In this document: positions 18,199-26,738 of the stretch, in pieces
Layout of the letters: each line of letters opens with the position of its first letter
How positions within the stretch are numbered: position 1 is the stretch's first letter
NCBI GenBank assembly: GCA_052389435.1
Contig: JBQTIB010000032.1
Location: forward strand, 1 to 64,000
Reading direction: 5' to 3'
Source: JBQTKD01 sp052389435
GTDB taxonomy: Bacteria; Actinomycetota; Actinomycetes; Sporichthyales; Sporichthyaceae
DNA length: 64,000 nucleotides
The notes under the pieces: model-generated
Told to the model about the DNA's origin: nothing
The model's database searches: none
The model's input: only the letters and a program-made list of their open reading frames with translations
Position numbers and translations under genes: made by a program

Positions 18199-18239
18199 GT
18201 GGGGCGGGCGTCGTCGGCCAGGTCGGCGTCCCGCCCCAC
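18199..18239 (+). terminator. Terminator after second binding-protein gene
   Basis: A 10-bp perfect GC stem (GTGGGGCGGG at 18199-18208 with its complement at 18230-18239) with further partial pairing inside the loop, 34 bp after the stop codon. Confidence 0.65.
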
Positions 18240-18268
18240 CGTCCTTTCGCTGCAAGGGATCTCGCCTC

Positions 18269-19045
18269 ATGCTCTCGAACCGTGTCAGCCTCAAGCACGA
18301 ACTGTTCGGCGCCTGGTGCGCGCCGATTTTCTCCGTCCTCGCCTTCGGCGGATGGTTCTTCCTCGCCCACTGGTACGACCCGGCAGGGGCGAACCTCAGC
18401 GCCGAGGAACTGCGGCAGTGGTACGACGGCCGACAGTTCGAGGTCATCCTCGGCCTGTCGATCTTCTGCGTCGCGACCGCGTTCCTGACGATCTTCAGCG
18501 TGCAGCTCGGCATCTGGCTCTGGCGGTACGAAGGCTCGCCACTGATGGCGATCTCCTCCATGCTCGGCGGCTTCGCCGTCGTCGTCTACGTGTTCGTCTC
18601 CAACTGTCTGTGGATCGGCGTCGCCTACCGCGCCGACACCATCGCCGACCCCGAGATCATGGTCGCGCTGAACGACGCGGCCTGGTTCAGCTTCCTCGTC
18701 GGTTGGGTCGGCCTGACCCAACAGATGCTGTGCGTCGCGGCCGTGACCATCCGCGACAACCGCGCCAAACCGCTCGTTCCGAAGTGGGTCAGCGTCGCGT
18801 CGATCTGCGGCGCGCTGCTGGTGCCGATGGCGAACGGCTGCGCCTTCACCATGACCGGCACCTTCGCCTGGGACGGCCTGCTCGGCTTCTACGTCCCGAT
18901 CTTCATCTGGGGCATCTGGCTCGACACCCACGCCTTCTACCTGCGTCGCGAGATCCGCGGGCGTATGGCCGAGGATCGCGCGGCGGCAGGCCTCCTCGAG
19001 ACAATGCCCCCGGTCGGGCCGGAGCGCGTGGGCACACCGGCCTAG
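18269..19045 (+). CDS. Polytopic membrane protein of unknown function
   Basis: A 258-residue protein with about six transmembrane helices (first near residues 15-37, last near 205-225) and a short charged cytoplasmic tail. Start ATG 18269 has AAGGGA upstream. No transporter signature recognised. It sits between a binding-protein gene and a SnoaL-like gene, preceded by a terminator, so it is probably transcribed on its own. Confidence 0.7.
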   Translation: MLSNRVSLKHELFGAWCAPIFSVLAFGGWFFLAHWYDPAGANLSAEELRQWYDGRQFEVILGLSIFCVATAFLTIFSVQLGIWLWRYEGSPLMAISSMLGGFAVVVYVFVSNCLWIGVAYRADTIADPEIMVALNDAAWFSFLVGWVGLTQQMLCVAAVTIRDNRAKPLVPKWVSVASICGALLVPMANGCAFTMTGTFAWDGLLGFYVPIFIWGIWLDTHAFYLRREIRGRMAEDRAAAGLLETMPPVGPERVGTPA

Positions 19046-19170
19046 TAGGCCGGCGCGGCGGGGCGCAGTAAACGAGCATTAACGTCACTCTCAAGTAGCC
19101 CGCAGGCGTGTCGGGCGTTGATCGCTCGGAACGCATCTCTGTATGCGATCCAGCCCAGGAGGACCCGCGC

Positions 19171-19683
19171 ATGGCGTCGAACCGAACCCCGTCCACGCTT
19201 TCCCGGACGGCAACTCGTCCACCGGTCCACCTGGCGGTCGAGGCCGTGATTGATGCGGTCGAGCGGCACGTGCAATGCGTTGTCGACGGCGACCTGCAGG
19301 CCGCGACCGCGGCCTGCTTCTCCGCAACGTGCCGCTACGACCTGGCCTCGGCCGTGCGCGATCTTCCGTCGCCGTTGGTCGCTGCGGCGGTGGAGGAGGT
19401 CAAGCACCTCGGCCGCAACTTCGACGTACGGGTGCGCTTCGTCGGCTTGGCCTCGGCGGTGCTGGTGACCCTGCACTGGCACGTGGAACTGGACGGCGAA
19501 CTCTGGCCTAGGGATCGTGGCGCCATAGTGCGCCGACCGGTACCGCCCAGAGCCGTTCGCCCAGTGGCAGGGTGTGCTCGCCGGTGTGCACCACGACACC
19601 GACAGAGAAACGCGCGCCGAGAGCGTCGCGAAGCATGGCGAGATGGCGGGCGTCGCGTGCGCTCGGCGAAGCGCCGAGCTTGA
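19171..19683 (+). pseudogene. SnoaL-like gene with disrupted 3' end
   Basis: A strong AGGAGG at 19157 precedes ATG 19171. The first 110 residues look like an NTF2-fold protein (HLAVEAVIDAVERHVQCV..., then FDVRVRFVGLASAVLVTLHW). After about residue 112 (near 19508) the frame runs antisense through the end of the AAA-ATPase/DUF4143 gene and becomes Arg-rich nonsense until a chance stop at 19683. The natural last strand of the fold is missing. I infer truncation by arrival of the ATPase gene; a functional short form cannot be excluded. Confidence 0.55.
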
Positions 19684-20776
19684 CCTCGACTCCTGCGATC
19701 GAGCCGGTGCGGCGGTCTTCCACGATGAGGTCGACCTCGGCGCCGGCGCGGTCTCGGAAATGCGACAGATCGACGAGGCGGTCGCACCAGGTGGACTGCT
19801 TGGCGATCTCGGTCAGCACCAGGGTTTCGAAAAGGGCGCCTGCCTGTGCGGAGTCTCCGGTCGGGCCGAACGTCGCGGAACCGGCGTTGGAGAGACGTGC
19901 GGCCAGGCCCGGGTCGGTCAACAACACCTTGGGTCGGCGCTTGGCACGCGTGGTCGCGCTGGTGGCGAAGGCCGGAAGGAGGACGACGAGGAAGAGTGCT
20001 TCCAGCAGCCCTACGTACGTCGTCGCCGTAGCTCGATCGAGCTCGGCGTCTCTGGCCAGGTCGGCGACGACCAGCTCCTGGGCGGTCCGGGCGGCGAGCA
20101 GGCGCAGAACCCTGCGCAGCTCCAGCTCCCTGCGCACGTCGGCCAACGGCCGCAGCGCCTCGCGCGAGACGACGTCGGCCACGTAGGAGTCGAACCACCG
20201 GCCCCTTTGACGCGTCGACAGCGACTCGGTGACGACCTCGGGATATCCGCCCTGAAGAGTCCACTCCGCGACGTCGCCTCGGCTCGGGCTCTCGCCGTCC
20301 GGCGGCGGCCAAGCGGCGGGGTCGAAGAGATGGTCCACGAAGGTTTCGCGCAGACCGCGGCGTTCGCCACAGGACAGCGGCCAGAGGACCGTTCGACCGG
20401 CTCGTCCCGCCAAGGTCTCGGTTACTTCGCGCCCCGCCAAGTAGTTGGCGGATCCGGTGAGCAGCAACTGACCCCGCGTGCGATCTCGATCCGCGGCCTG
20501 TTTGATCGCAAGCAAGAGGTCCTGGCCTGCTCGCTGGAATTCGTCGATGGCGGCAGGACGTGGCAGCGACTGCAGGAACCCGACCGGGTCCTCTGTCGCG
20601 AGCCGGCGAGCCGCGGGGTCGTCGAGGCTCAGCCGAGCCGAGCGCGGCAAGTCCAGCAAATCGGCCACGAGCGTGGACTTGCCCGTCTGGCGGGCGCCGC
20701 CCAGGATCACCAGGCGGAATCCGCCGAGCATCTCCCGCACGACCGGCACCAGGTTGCGCCGGATCAACGTGGTCAC
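19508..20776 (-). CDS. AAA-ATPase with DUF4143 domain
   Basis: A 422-residue protein of the widespread AAA_14/DUF4143 family. Walker A GARQTGKST lies near residues 26-34 and Walker B is AAIDEFQ; the C-terminal DUF4143 domain has the PD-(D/E)xK-like sequence AEVDLIVE...GVEVKLG. Biochemical role is unknown; family members are patchily distributed and often thought to move horizontally. The start is GTG 20776 with no ribosome binding site but a TAGCAT box 6 nt upstream, which suggests a leaderless transcript. Three 23-bp-spaced repeats precede it. Its 3' end overlaps a damaged SnoaL-like gene. Confidence 0.85.
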   Translation of the reverse strand: MTTLIRRNLVPVVREMLGGFRLVILGGARQTGKSTLVADLLDLPRSARLSLDDPAARRLATEDPVGFLQSLPRPAAIDEFQRAGQDLLLAIKQAADRDRTRGQLLLTGSANYLAGREVTETLAGRAGRTVLWPLSCGERRGLRETFVDHLFDPAAWPPPDGESPSRGDVAEWTLQGGYPEVVTESLSTRQRGRWFDSYVADVVSREALRPLADVRRELELRRVLRLLAARTAQELVVADLARDAELDRATATTYVGLLEALFLVVLLPAFATSATTRAKRRPKVLLTDPGLAARLSNAGSATFGPTGDSAQAGALFETLVLTEIAKQSTWCDRLVDLSHFRDRAGAEVDLIVEDRRTGSIAGVEVKLGASPSARDARHLAMLRDALGARFSVGVVVHTGEHTLPLGERLWAVPVGALWRHDP

Positions 20777-20792
20777 GAGGCGATGCTAATCC

Positions 20793-20861
20793 ACAAAACG
20801 CAGATCTGCTATCCAGCAAAACGCAGGATTCACAGTCCCCAGAACGCAGAGCTGATACGGA
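20793..20861 (-). repeat. Three 23-bp-spaced repeats upstream of the DUF4143 gene
   Basis: The core CAAAACGCAG occurs at 20794 and 20817 and as CAGAACGCAG at 20840, giving an exact 23-bp period, about two helical turns. On the gene's strand they read CTGCGTTTTG, CTGCGTTTTG and CTGCGTTCTG. They occupy -18 to -85 relative to the GTG, covering the probable promoter, so they are likely operators, possibly autoregulatory. Confidence 0.65.
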
Positions 20862-20864
20862 CCG

Positions 20865-21644
20865 TCAGATGATCCGCATCGTGTCGAGGAAGCGGGTCCC
20901 GAGAGCCTCGTCGCCCGTGCAGGTGACCTCGAGCTTGCGCCAGGACTCCCGGCCCGTGCCCCACTCGGGGAAGGACTCGGCCGGGCCTTCGACGGTCACC
21001 GCGGCGTCCGGGGCGCCGCCCGCGGCGGCGACGACTTTCTTCTTGCCGTGCTCGACCGTGTAGGTGCTGCCGCCCGGGCCGGTGAGAACGAGTTGGACCT
21101 TGCGGTCGAGCCAGTTGAGGCGGTCCCCGCTCATTGCGCCGATGCCCGCGAGCATCCACTCGTTCGCGACCGCGACGCGGTTGGCGTCGGGCTTGGGCAT
21201 GCTGCGGCCGAGGGCCGCGGCGATGTCGTAGCGGGCGTGCAGGCCGTGGTCGAAGACGAACGCGCTCGTCAGGAGCTTGGCCGGGTACACCCCGACCTCG
21301 GACACGCGAATTGGCAGCGACTTCAGCGGGGCCTTCTGCAGTAGAGGCTGGATCGCGGCGAGGCGCCCCGACCAGACCTCGTACTCCTGGAGAACCTTCG
21401 CGGGCGCCCACGACTTGCGCTTGGCGGCGTCCCTGTCGTTGCCCGCCTCGACGTCCTTGCCGGCGATCAGCTTCACGACCCAGGGGCCGAAGGTGCCGTG
21501 GCAGGCGGCGGACATGTGCGCCACGACGTCCTGCACGGTCCAGCCGTCGCACCTGCTGGGCTTGGCCCATTCGTCGGGGGAGAGGTCCTTCAACAGCGCC
21601 AGGATGTCGGTCCGGTCGGCGCGGTAGGCGGCAGCTCTGTCCAT
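20865..21644 (-). CDS. DinB/maleylpyruvate-isomerase-like protein
   Basis: A 259-residue protein with the mycothiol-dependent DinB-fold domain (CDGWTVQDVVAHM, and a second His in FDHGLHARYDIAAALG) and a C-terminal SCP2-like or related domain (LTGPGGSTYTVEHG...AAVTVEGPAESF). ATG 21644 shares one base with the TGA of the carboxylase gene (TGATG) and has GGAGAG 6 nt upstream, so it is translationally coupled to the carboxylase. That suggests a shared acyl-CoA pathway; the reaction is unknown. Confidence 0.8.
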   Translation of the reverse strand: MDRAAAYRADRTDILALLKDLSPDEWAKPSRCDGWTVQDVVAHMSAACHGTFGPWVVKLIAGKDVEAGNDRDAAKRKSWAPAKVLQEYEVWSGRLAAIQPLLQKAPLKSLPIRVSEVGVYPAKLLTSAFVFDHGLHARYDIAAALGRSMPKPDANRVAVANEWMLAGIGAMSGDRLNWLDRKVQLVLTGPGGSTYTVEHGKKKVVAAAGGAPDAAVTVEGPAESFPEWGTGRESWRKLEVTCTGDEALGTRFLDTMRII

Positions 21645-23701
21645 CACTCACTCTCCGTCAGTTCGACGAGGACGGTGCCGCGTTCGACCTGGGTGCCCTG
21701 GGCAACGTTGAGCCTGCCGATCGTGCCGTCCGCGGGGCTGGAGATGGTGTGTTCCATCTTCATCGCCTCCAGGACCAGCAGCGGCTGACCCGCCGTCACC
21801 TCCTCGCCCTCGGCCACCATGAGCCGGACCACCGAGCCCGGCATCGGGGCGATCAGCCCGCCCTGCGGTCCGCCGGCCCCGGGCTTGGGCAGCGGGTCGA
21901 CGAAGCCGAACTGCGAGGAGCCGCGCTCGCTGTCGACCAGCGCGCCGTCCGTGCCCTTCTCGCCGAGGAGCGTGATCCGGTACCGGCGGCGAATGCCGCC
22001 GATGGTCGCATCGAGCTCCTCACCCGCGATCCCGTGGATCTCGACGGTCTGCGGGGTGGTGTCGAGTTCGACGACGGGCGTCGGGCCGGCCAGGGAGAAC
22101 GCGACCTTGATCGGGTCGCCTTCGCCCTTGAGCTCCAGCGATTCGAGTTGGTGGCGGTTGTTCCGCCAGCCGAGCGGCATTCCGCCCTGGACGGTGCGGG
22201 CGGCGCCGCGGGCGTTCGCCAGGGCGATCGTCGCGGCGATGGCGTGCACACCGTGGGTCTCGGGGGTGGTCAGAGCCTCGGTGAGACCCTCGACGCGATC
22301 GAGGAAGTCGGTGGTCGTGTCGCCGGCGAGGTATTCCGCACTGCGCAGGATGCGCACCAACAGATCGCGGTTGGTCGTCACGCCGTGCAGGCGGGCGCGG
22401 GACAGTGCGTCCGCGAGGCGGCCGGCGGCCGCGGCGCGGGTCGGCCCGTGGGCGATGACCTTCGCGACCATCGAGTCGTAGTAGGGCGAAACCTCCGACC
22501 CGCCGACGACGCCGGTGTCCACGCGAATGCCGGGGCCGCCGACCTCGAAGACGTCGAAGGTGCCGGACACCGGCAGGTAACCGGCGGCCGGGTCCTCGGC
22601 GCACAGGCGCACCTCGATCGCGTGCCCGGTGATCGTCGGGTTCAGCGCCTCGGCCGGCAGGGGCTCGCCGTTGGCCACCGCGATCTGCAGGGCCACCAGG
22701 TCCAGGCCGGTGATGGCTTCGGTGACCGGATGCTCGACCTGCAGCCGGGTGTTCATCTCCAGGAAGGCGAACGTGCCGTCGTTTCCGGCGATGAACTCGA
22801 TGGTGCCCGCACCGCGGTAGTCCACCGCACGCGCGGCCTTGGCGGCGGCCTCCATCAGCCGCGCGCGCCACTGCTCGTCCACCACGGGGGAGGGCGCCTC
22901 TTCGACGACCTTCTGGTGGCGGCGCTGGATGGAGCACTCGCGTTCGAACAGCGTGGCGACCTGGCCGTGCGCGTCGGCGACGATCTGCACTTCGATGTGC
23001 CGCGAGGGAGAGATGTACCGCTCGATGAACACGGTGCCGTTGCCGAACGCGGACTTCGCTTCGCGCTGCGCGGACTCCACGGCCGTCAGCAGGTCGTCGG
23101 CCGATTCGACGATGCGCATGCCGCGCCCGCCGCCGCCCGCGCTGGCCTTCACGATGGCCGGCAGACCGATCCCCGCGAGGGCGGCCTGCAGATCCTGTCC
23201 TTCGCCCTCGGTGACCGTGACGCCCTGCAGGGTCGGCACGCCGTTGGCGGCCATGATCTCTTTCGAGGTGACCTTGTCGCCCATGCTGCGAATCGCGGCC
23301 GGAGGCGGTCCGATGAAGACGAGCCCGGCGGCGACACAGGCCTCGGCGAAGTCGGCGTTCTCCGACAGGAAGCCGTACCCGGGGTGCACCGCGTCCGCCC
23401 CCACGCGCGCGGCCGCGTCGAGAATCAGGTTCGCCACCAGATAGGTGTCGCTCGCCGCCGTCCCCTCGAGGCGCACCGCCTCGTCGGCCTCCTGCACGAA
23501 CAGGGAGTTCGCGTCGGCGTCGGAGTACACCACCGCGGTGCGGATGCCGAGTTCGCGGGCCGCGCGAATGACGCGCCGCGCAATCTCGCCGCGGTTCGCG
23601 ATCAAAATTTTCGAGATCGCAGTCCTGCGGACAGCCCGTTCGCCGTCGTCCGTGGTTGCGGCAGGTGCAGTGCCAGAACCCAGGCCGCTCGTGTCGCTCA
23701 T
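21644..23701 (-). CDS. Acyl-CoA carboxylase alpha chain (biotin carboxylase plus biotin carrier)
   Basis: A 685-residue protein: a variable N-terminal 28 residues, biotin carboxylase domain (ISKILIANRGEIARR, HPGYGFLSENADFA, glycine-rich ATP loop ASAGGGGRGMR, catalytic FIERYI and EMNTRLQVEHPVTE), a linker domain, and C-terminal biotinyl domain with EAMKMEH (biotinylated Lys648). It carboxylates biotin with bicarbonate and ATP and pairs with the carboxyltransferase at 23897-25492 to make a malonyl- or methylmalonyl-type CoA. The substrate cannot be told from sequence alone. Confidence 0.93.
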   Translation of the reverse strand: MSDTSGLGSGTAPAATTDDGERAVRRTAISKILIANRGEIARRVIRAARELGIRTAVVYSDADANSLFVQEADEAVRLEGTAASDTYLVANLILDAAARVGADAVHPGYGFLSENADFAEACVAAGLVFIGPPPAAIRSMGDKVTSKEIMAANGVPTLQGVTVTEGEGQDLQAALAGIGLPAIVKASAGGGGRGMRIVESADDLLTAVESAQREAKSAFGNGTVFIERYISPSRHIEVQIVADAHGQVATLFERECSIQRRHQKVVEEAPSPVVDEQWRARLMEAAAKAARAVDYRGAGTIEFIAGNDGTFAFLEMNTRLQVEHPVTEAITGLDLVALQIAVANGEPLPAEALNPTITGHAIEVRLCAEDPAAGYLPVSGTFDVFEVGGPGIRVDTGVVGGSEVSPYYDSMVAKVIAHGPTRAAAAGRLADALSRARLHGVTTNRDLLVRILRSAEYLAGDTTTDFLDRVEGLTEALTTPETHGVHAIAATIALANARGAARTVQGGMPLGWRNNRHQLESLELKGEGDPIKVAFSLAGPTPVVELDTTPQTVEIHGIAGEELDATIGGIRRRYRITLLGEKGTDGALVDSERGSSQFGFVDPLPKPGAGGPQGGLIAPMPGSVVRLMVAEGEEVTAGQPLLVLEAMKMEHTISSPADGTIGRLNVAQGTQVERGTVLVELTESE

Positions 23702-23737
23702 CTGTCCTCATTCCTGACTGTCCGATACGTGCGGGCT

Positions 23738-23891
23738 GGGGCGAAGCCCCACCGGCGAAGGAATCCGGCCCCCAGGGCCGCATTCCTTCGCCGGGAACCA
23801 CCACTCACCCGCAGGCAGCGAGCGACCTCAACCGGTGACGTAGTTGCCGTTGCCCTTGCCCTTGGGGGGTGTGGGGGGGGCGAAGCCCCCC
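23738..23891. repeat. Three hairpins between the two carboxylase genes
   Basis: The 195-bp gap between subunit genes carries a 20-bp stem with one mismatch and a 3-nt loop (arms 23752-23771 and 23775-23794), plus two short hairpins of the form GGGGC-GAA-GCCCC (23738-23750, and a longer G/C version at 23875-23891). A related GGGGC-TGC-GCCCC occurs at 54556-54568. They probably act as terminators or RNA-processing signals separating expression of the two subunits. Confidence 0.6.
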
Positions 23892-23896
23892 ACGGT

Positions 23897-25492
23897 CTAC
23901 ATGCGGAACACTCCGTAACCTGTCGCGCCAGCGACTGTGTTGTTGTGGACGACGGACAGGGCGATCCCGAGGACGGTGCGGGTGTCGGCGGGGTCGATGA
24001 TCCCGTCGTCGTAGAGCTTTCCGCTCATGAAGAAGGCGTGCGATTCGCGTTCGATCTGCGCCTCGATCTGCGCGGTCCGGGCGCGATCGGCCTCTTCGTC
24101 GAACTCGCGACCGGCCGCGGCCGCGGCCTCCCGGCCGACGATCGACAGCACGCCGGCGAGTTGCGACGGACCCATGACGGCGGTGCGGGAGTTGGGCCAG
24201 GCGAACAGGAAGCGCGGGTCGTAGGCGCGGCCGCACATGCCGTAGTTCCCGGCGCCGTAGGAGGCGCCCATGATCACCGAAATGTGCGGGACCTTGCTGT
24301 TCGCGACGGCGTTGATCATCTTGGAGCCGTCCTTGATGATGCCGCCCTGCTCGAAGCTCTTGCCGACGATGTAGCCCGTCGTGTTGTGCAGGAAGATCAG
24401 CGGGGTGTTCACCTGGTTGGACTTCTGGATGAACTCGGTGGCCTTCTGGGCTTCCTCGCCGAACAGCACGCCGCGGGCATTCGCCAGCACGCCGACCGGA
24501 TAGCCGTGCAGGTTGCCCCACCCGGTGATCAGGCTGGTGCCGTACTCGGGCTTGTACTCCTCGAACTCGGAGCCGTCGAGCAGCCGGGCGAGGACCTCGT
24601 GCGGGCTGAAGGGCACGCGCAGGTCGGCGGAGGCGATGCCGAGCAGTTCGGAGGTGTCGTACAGGGGTTCGACGACGGGGCGCGGCGTGGGGCCGAGCTT
24701 CTTCCAGTTCCAGCTCTGCACGATCTGCCGGCCGAGTCGAATCGCGTCCCGCTCGTCGGTCGCGAGGTAGTCCGAGAGCCCAGAGACCGTCGAGTGCATC
24801 CGGGCGCCGCCGAGTTCTTCGTCGGTGGAGACCTCGCCGGTCGCCATCTTGACCAGGGGAGGCCCGCCGAGAAACACCTTGGACTGTTTGTCGATCATCA
24901 CGTTGTAGTCGCACATACCGGGTACGTAGGCGCCACCGGCGGTGGAGTTTCCGAACACCAGTGCGACCGTCGGGATGCCCATGGCGGAGAGTTGGGTCAG
25001 GTCTCGGAACAGCTGGCCGGCCGGCACGAACAGGTCGGCCTGCGTCGGCAGGTCGGCGCCGCCGGACTCGACGAGGTTCATGATCGGCAGGCGGTTCAGC
25101 CGCGCGATGTGCAGCGCGCGCAGCATCTTCTTCCAGGTGTAGGGGTTGGACGTGCCGCCCTTCACCGTGCCGTCGTTGGCGATGAAGATGCACTCCACGC
25201 CGTGGATGACGCCGATCCCCGTCACGACGCTCGCACCGACGGTGAAGTCGGTGCCCCACGCGGCCAGCGAGGAGAGTTCGAGGAAGGCCGAGCCCGGATC
25301 GACGAGCAGGTCGATCCGCTCGCGTACCGTCAGGCGCCCGCGTTCGCGGTGCCGCGCCATGTACTTCGCGCCGCCGCCCGCGTTGGCCGTGGCCAGCTGC
25401 TCGTCGAGCAGCTTCAGCATGCCCAGGTTGTGGGCTCGGTTGGTCTGGAAGTCGTCGCCGTTGACGGCGATTTCGGAACGAAGAGTCGGCAC
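23897..25492 (-). CDS. Acyl-CoA carboxylase carboxyltransferase (beta) subunit
   Basis: A 531-residue carboxyltransferase with N-terminal half ERIDLLVDPGSAFLELS and acyl-CoA-binding GGAYVPGMCDYNVM. The C-terminal half binds carboxybiotin (GASYGAGNYGMCGRAYDPRF). It moves CO2 from biotin to an acyl-CoA; methylcrotonyl-type and propionyl-type enzymes share this layout. GTG 25492 has GAGGA 6 nt upstream. It is upstream of the alpha subunit gene with a hairpin-rich 195-bp gap, and downstream of a TetR regulator on the same strand. Confidence 0.9.
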   Translation of the reverse strand: MPTLRSEIAVNGDDFQTNRAHNLGMLKLLDEQLATANAGGGAKYMARHRERGRLTVRERIDLLVDPGSAFLELSSLAAWGTDFTVGASVVTGIGVIHGVECIFIANDGTVKGGTSNPYTWKKMLRALHIARLNRLPIMNLVESGGADLPTQADLFVPAGQLFRDLTQLSAMGIPTVALVFGNSTAGGAYVPGMCDYNVMIDKQSKVFLGGPPLVKMATGEVSTDEELGGARMHSTVSGLSDYLATDERDAIRLGRQIVQSWNWKKLGPTPRPVVEPLYDTSELLGIASADLRVPFSPHEVLARLLDGSEFEEYKPEYGTSLITGWGNLHGYPVGVLANARGVLFGEEAQKATEFIQKSNQVNTPLIFLHNTTGYIVGKSFEQGGIIKDGSKMINAVANSKVPHISVIMGASYGAGNYGMCGRAYDPRFLFAWPNSRTAVMGPSQLAGVLSIVGREAAAAAGREFDEEADRARTAQIEAQIERESHAFFMSGKLYDDGIIDPADTRTVLGIALSVVHNNTVAGATGYGVFRM

Positions 25493-25532
25493 GCGCAGTC
25501 CTCGGGCAGGCAGTCCAACGATGAGATGTTTA

Positions 25533-25541
25533 TAGCCGCTA
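25533..25541. promoter_or_regulatory. Possible TetR operator
   Basis: TAGC-C-GCTA is a short inverted repeat inside TTTATAGCCGCTAACGT, 40 bp upstream of the carboxyltransferase start and 57 bp from the end of the TetR gene. Location and symmetry fit a regulator site, but the half-sites are short. Confidence 0.3.
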
Positions 25542-25597
25542 ACGTGCCTCGGCCACAACTGTCCACACCGAGGTGCCTGTCCAGCGCGCTCCGCGGA

Positions 25598-26245
25598 TCA
25601 GCCCGAGGGCTTCGAGCCGTTCGGACTCGTCGCCGTCTCGACGGCGGGCAGGGCCGCGGCCGGGGTCCCCACGAGCGAGTGCAGGGCCATGGCGGCCAGC
25701 GTCGGTCCCACGACCTCGCGCGGCAGGCGGCTCTGGAACTCGGTGGCGGACTGGATCATCGCGATGGCGCCCTGGCACATGACGCGGATCTGGTCGATCT
25801 TGCACTCCGGGCGCAGCGCCGCGACCGCCCGGACCCATTCCTCGGTGTACAGCCGTTGCAGGTAGCGCAGGCGGTGGCGATCGCCCTCGGGCAGGCTGCG
25901 GTACTCCATGCGCCAGGTGACGATGGCGTCGGTCTGGTCGAAGACGAAGTCGATGTGGTTGGCGACGATCGCGTCGAGTGCGTCGAGCGGATCCCGGATG
26001 GACCGCGCGAGCTCCACCACCTCTTCGAGATGGGTGGTGATCGCATCGTCGAAAACCGCGATGAGCAGCGCTTCCTTGCTTGGGTAGTGCCGGTAGAGCG
26101 CCGGACCGGACAGGCCGACCTCCGCGCTGATGTCGTTGATGCCGACGGCGTGGTACCCATCGCGGGCGAACAGGCGCGCCGCGGCGACGAGCAACTCCTG
26201 CTGCCGAGGCGTTCGCACCTGGCCTTCGCGCAACGGACCGGTCAC
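25598..26245 (-). CDS. TetR-family transcriptional regulator
   Basis: A 215-residue regulator with an N-terminal TetR helix-turn-helix (about residues 13-60; ARLFARDGYHAVGINDISAEVG and LYRHYPSKEALL) and a C-terminal ligand-binding helical domain. It lies immediately upstream of, and on the same strand as, the acyl-CoA carboxylase genes, so it probably represses them in response to an acyl-CoA or related ligand. The last 25 residues are disordered. Confidence 0.88.
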   Translation of the reverse strand: MTGPLREGQVRTPRQQELLVAAARLFARDGYHAVGINDISAEVGLSGPALYRHYPSKEALLIAVFDDAITTHLEEVVELARSIRDPLDALDAIVANHIDFVFDQTDAIVTWRMEYRSLPEGDRHRLRYLQRLYTEEWVRAVAALRPECKIDQIRVMCQGAIAMIQSATEFQSRLPREVVGPTLAAMALHSLVGTPAAALPAVETATSPNGSKPSG

Positions 26246-26738
26246 TGGGCTCTCCCTCGCCGCCTGCGTCCGGGGTCTGGGGCCGGAAGCGGTTGCCTCA
26301 GATTAACAGCGCCGAGAGAACGGGTTCGTTCAGCGCGCGGGGCGGGCGCGAACCGTCTCCACCAAAATGGGGGGATGTGGCGCTGGACACATTCGGTTTA
26401 CCGGGAATAACGTTGTCGCGTCGCAAGGGACACCGGCCGAGCACCTCCACCGGCCGGGGGACTTCGGTCCCCGACGGGCCTCTCCGGATCGGAGCGAAAC
26501 GTCGGGTCGGGGCATGCAGCGTGGTGCGCCCCGCGGTCCAGCGATACGCGGCCGCCGCGTCGGTTCCACCGGGACGGGAACCGACGGCGGCGGCCCCTCG
26601 CGTGCTCCGAGTTCCCGTGCGACGTCGCGTCGGACTGGTGGAAATTTCGTTAGCCGTCACTCACATTTGCTCTTCCTTCGGCGCCGGGAGTGGGTTAGGT
26701 TCAAGCGATTCCTACCCAGTGCAAGGAGGCACCTGGCC
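26246..26738. other. 493-bp intergenic region, no gene seen
   Basis: Between divergent TetR and SnoaL-tandem genes. It contains a short UUCG-loop hairpin (GGGGAC arms, 26457-26472) and neighbouring CCGGCC inverted repeats (from 26432). The 3' part, 26640-26720, is less GC-rich and is the likely promoter region for the gene at 26739. Short frames through it have no ribosome binding sites and unbalanced codon use. Confidence 0.5.

Noticed and set aside
20793..20861. CRISPR-like array
   Set aside because: Only three 10-bp cores at a 23-bp period, with no cas genes; better explained as operator sites.
21134..26410. Very long plus-strand open frame (over 1700 codons) antisense to the carboxylase and TetR genes
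   Set aside because: It is antisense to clearly homologous genes, Arg/Pro/Gly/His-rich, and without a ribosome binding site; long chance frames are common in high-GC DNA.
26293..26660. Small genes in the 493-bp gap
   Set aside because: Frames on both strands overlap each other, lack ribosome binding sites and have no recognisable residue pattern.
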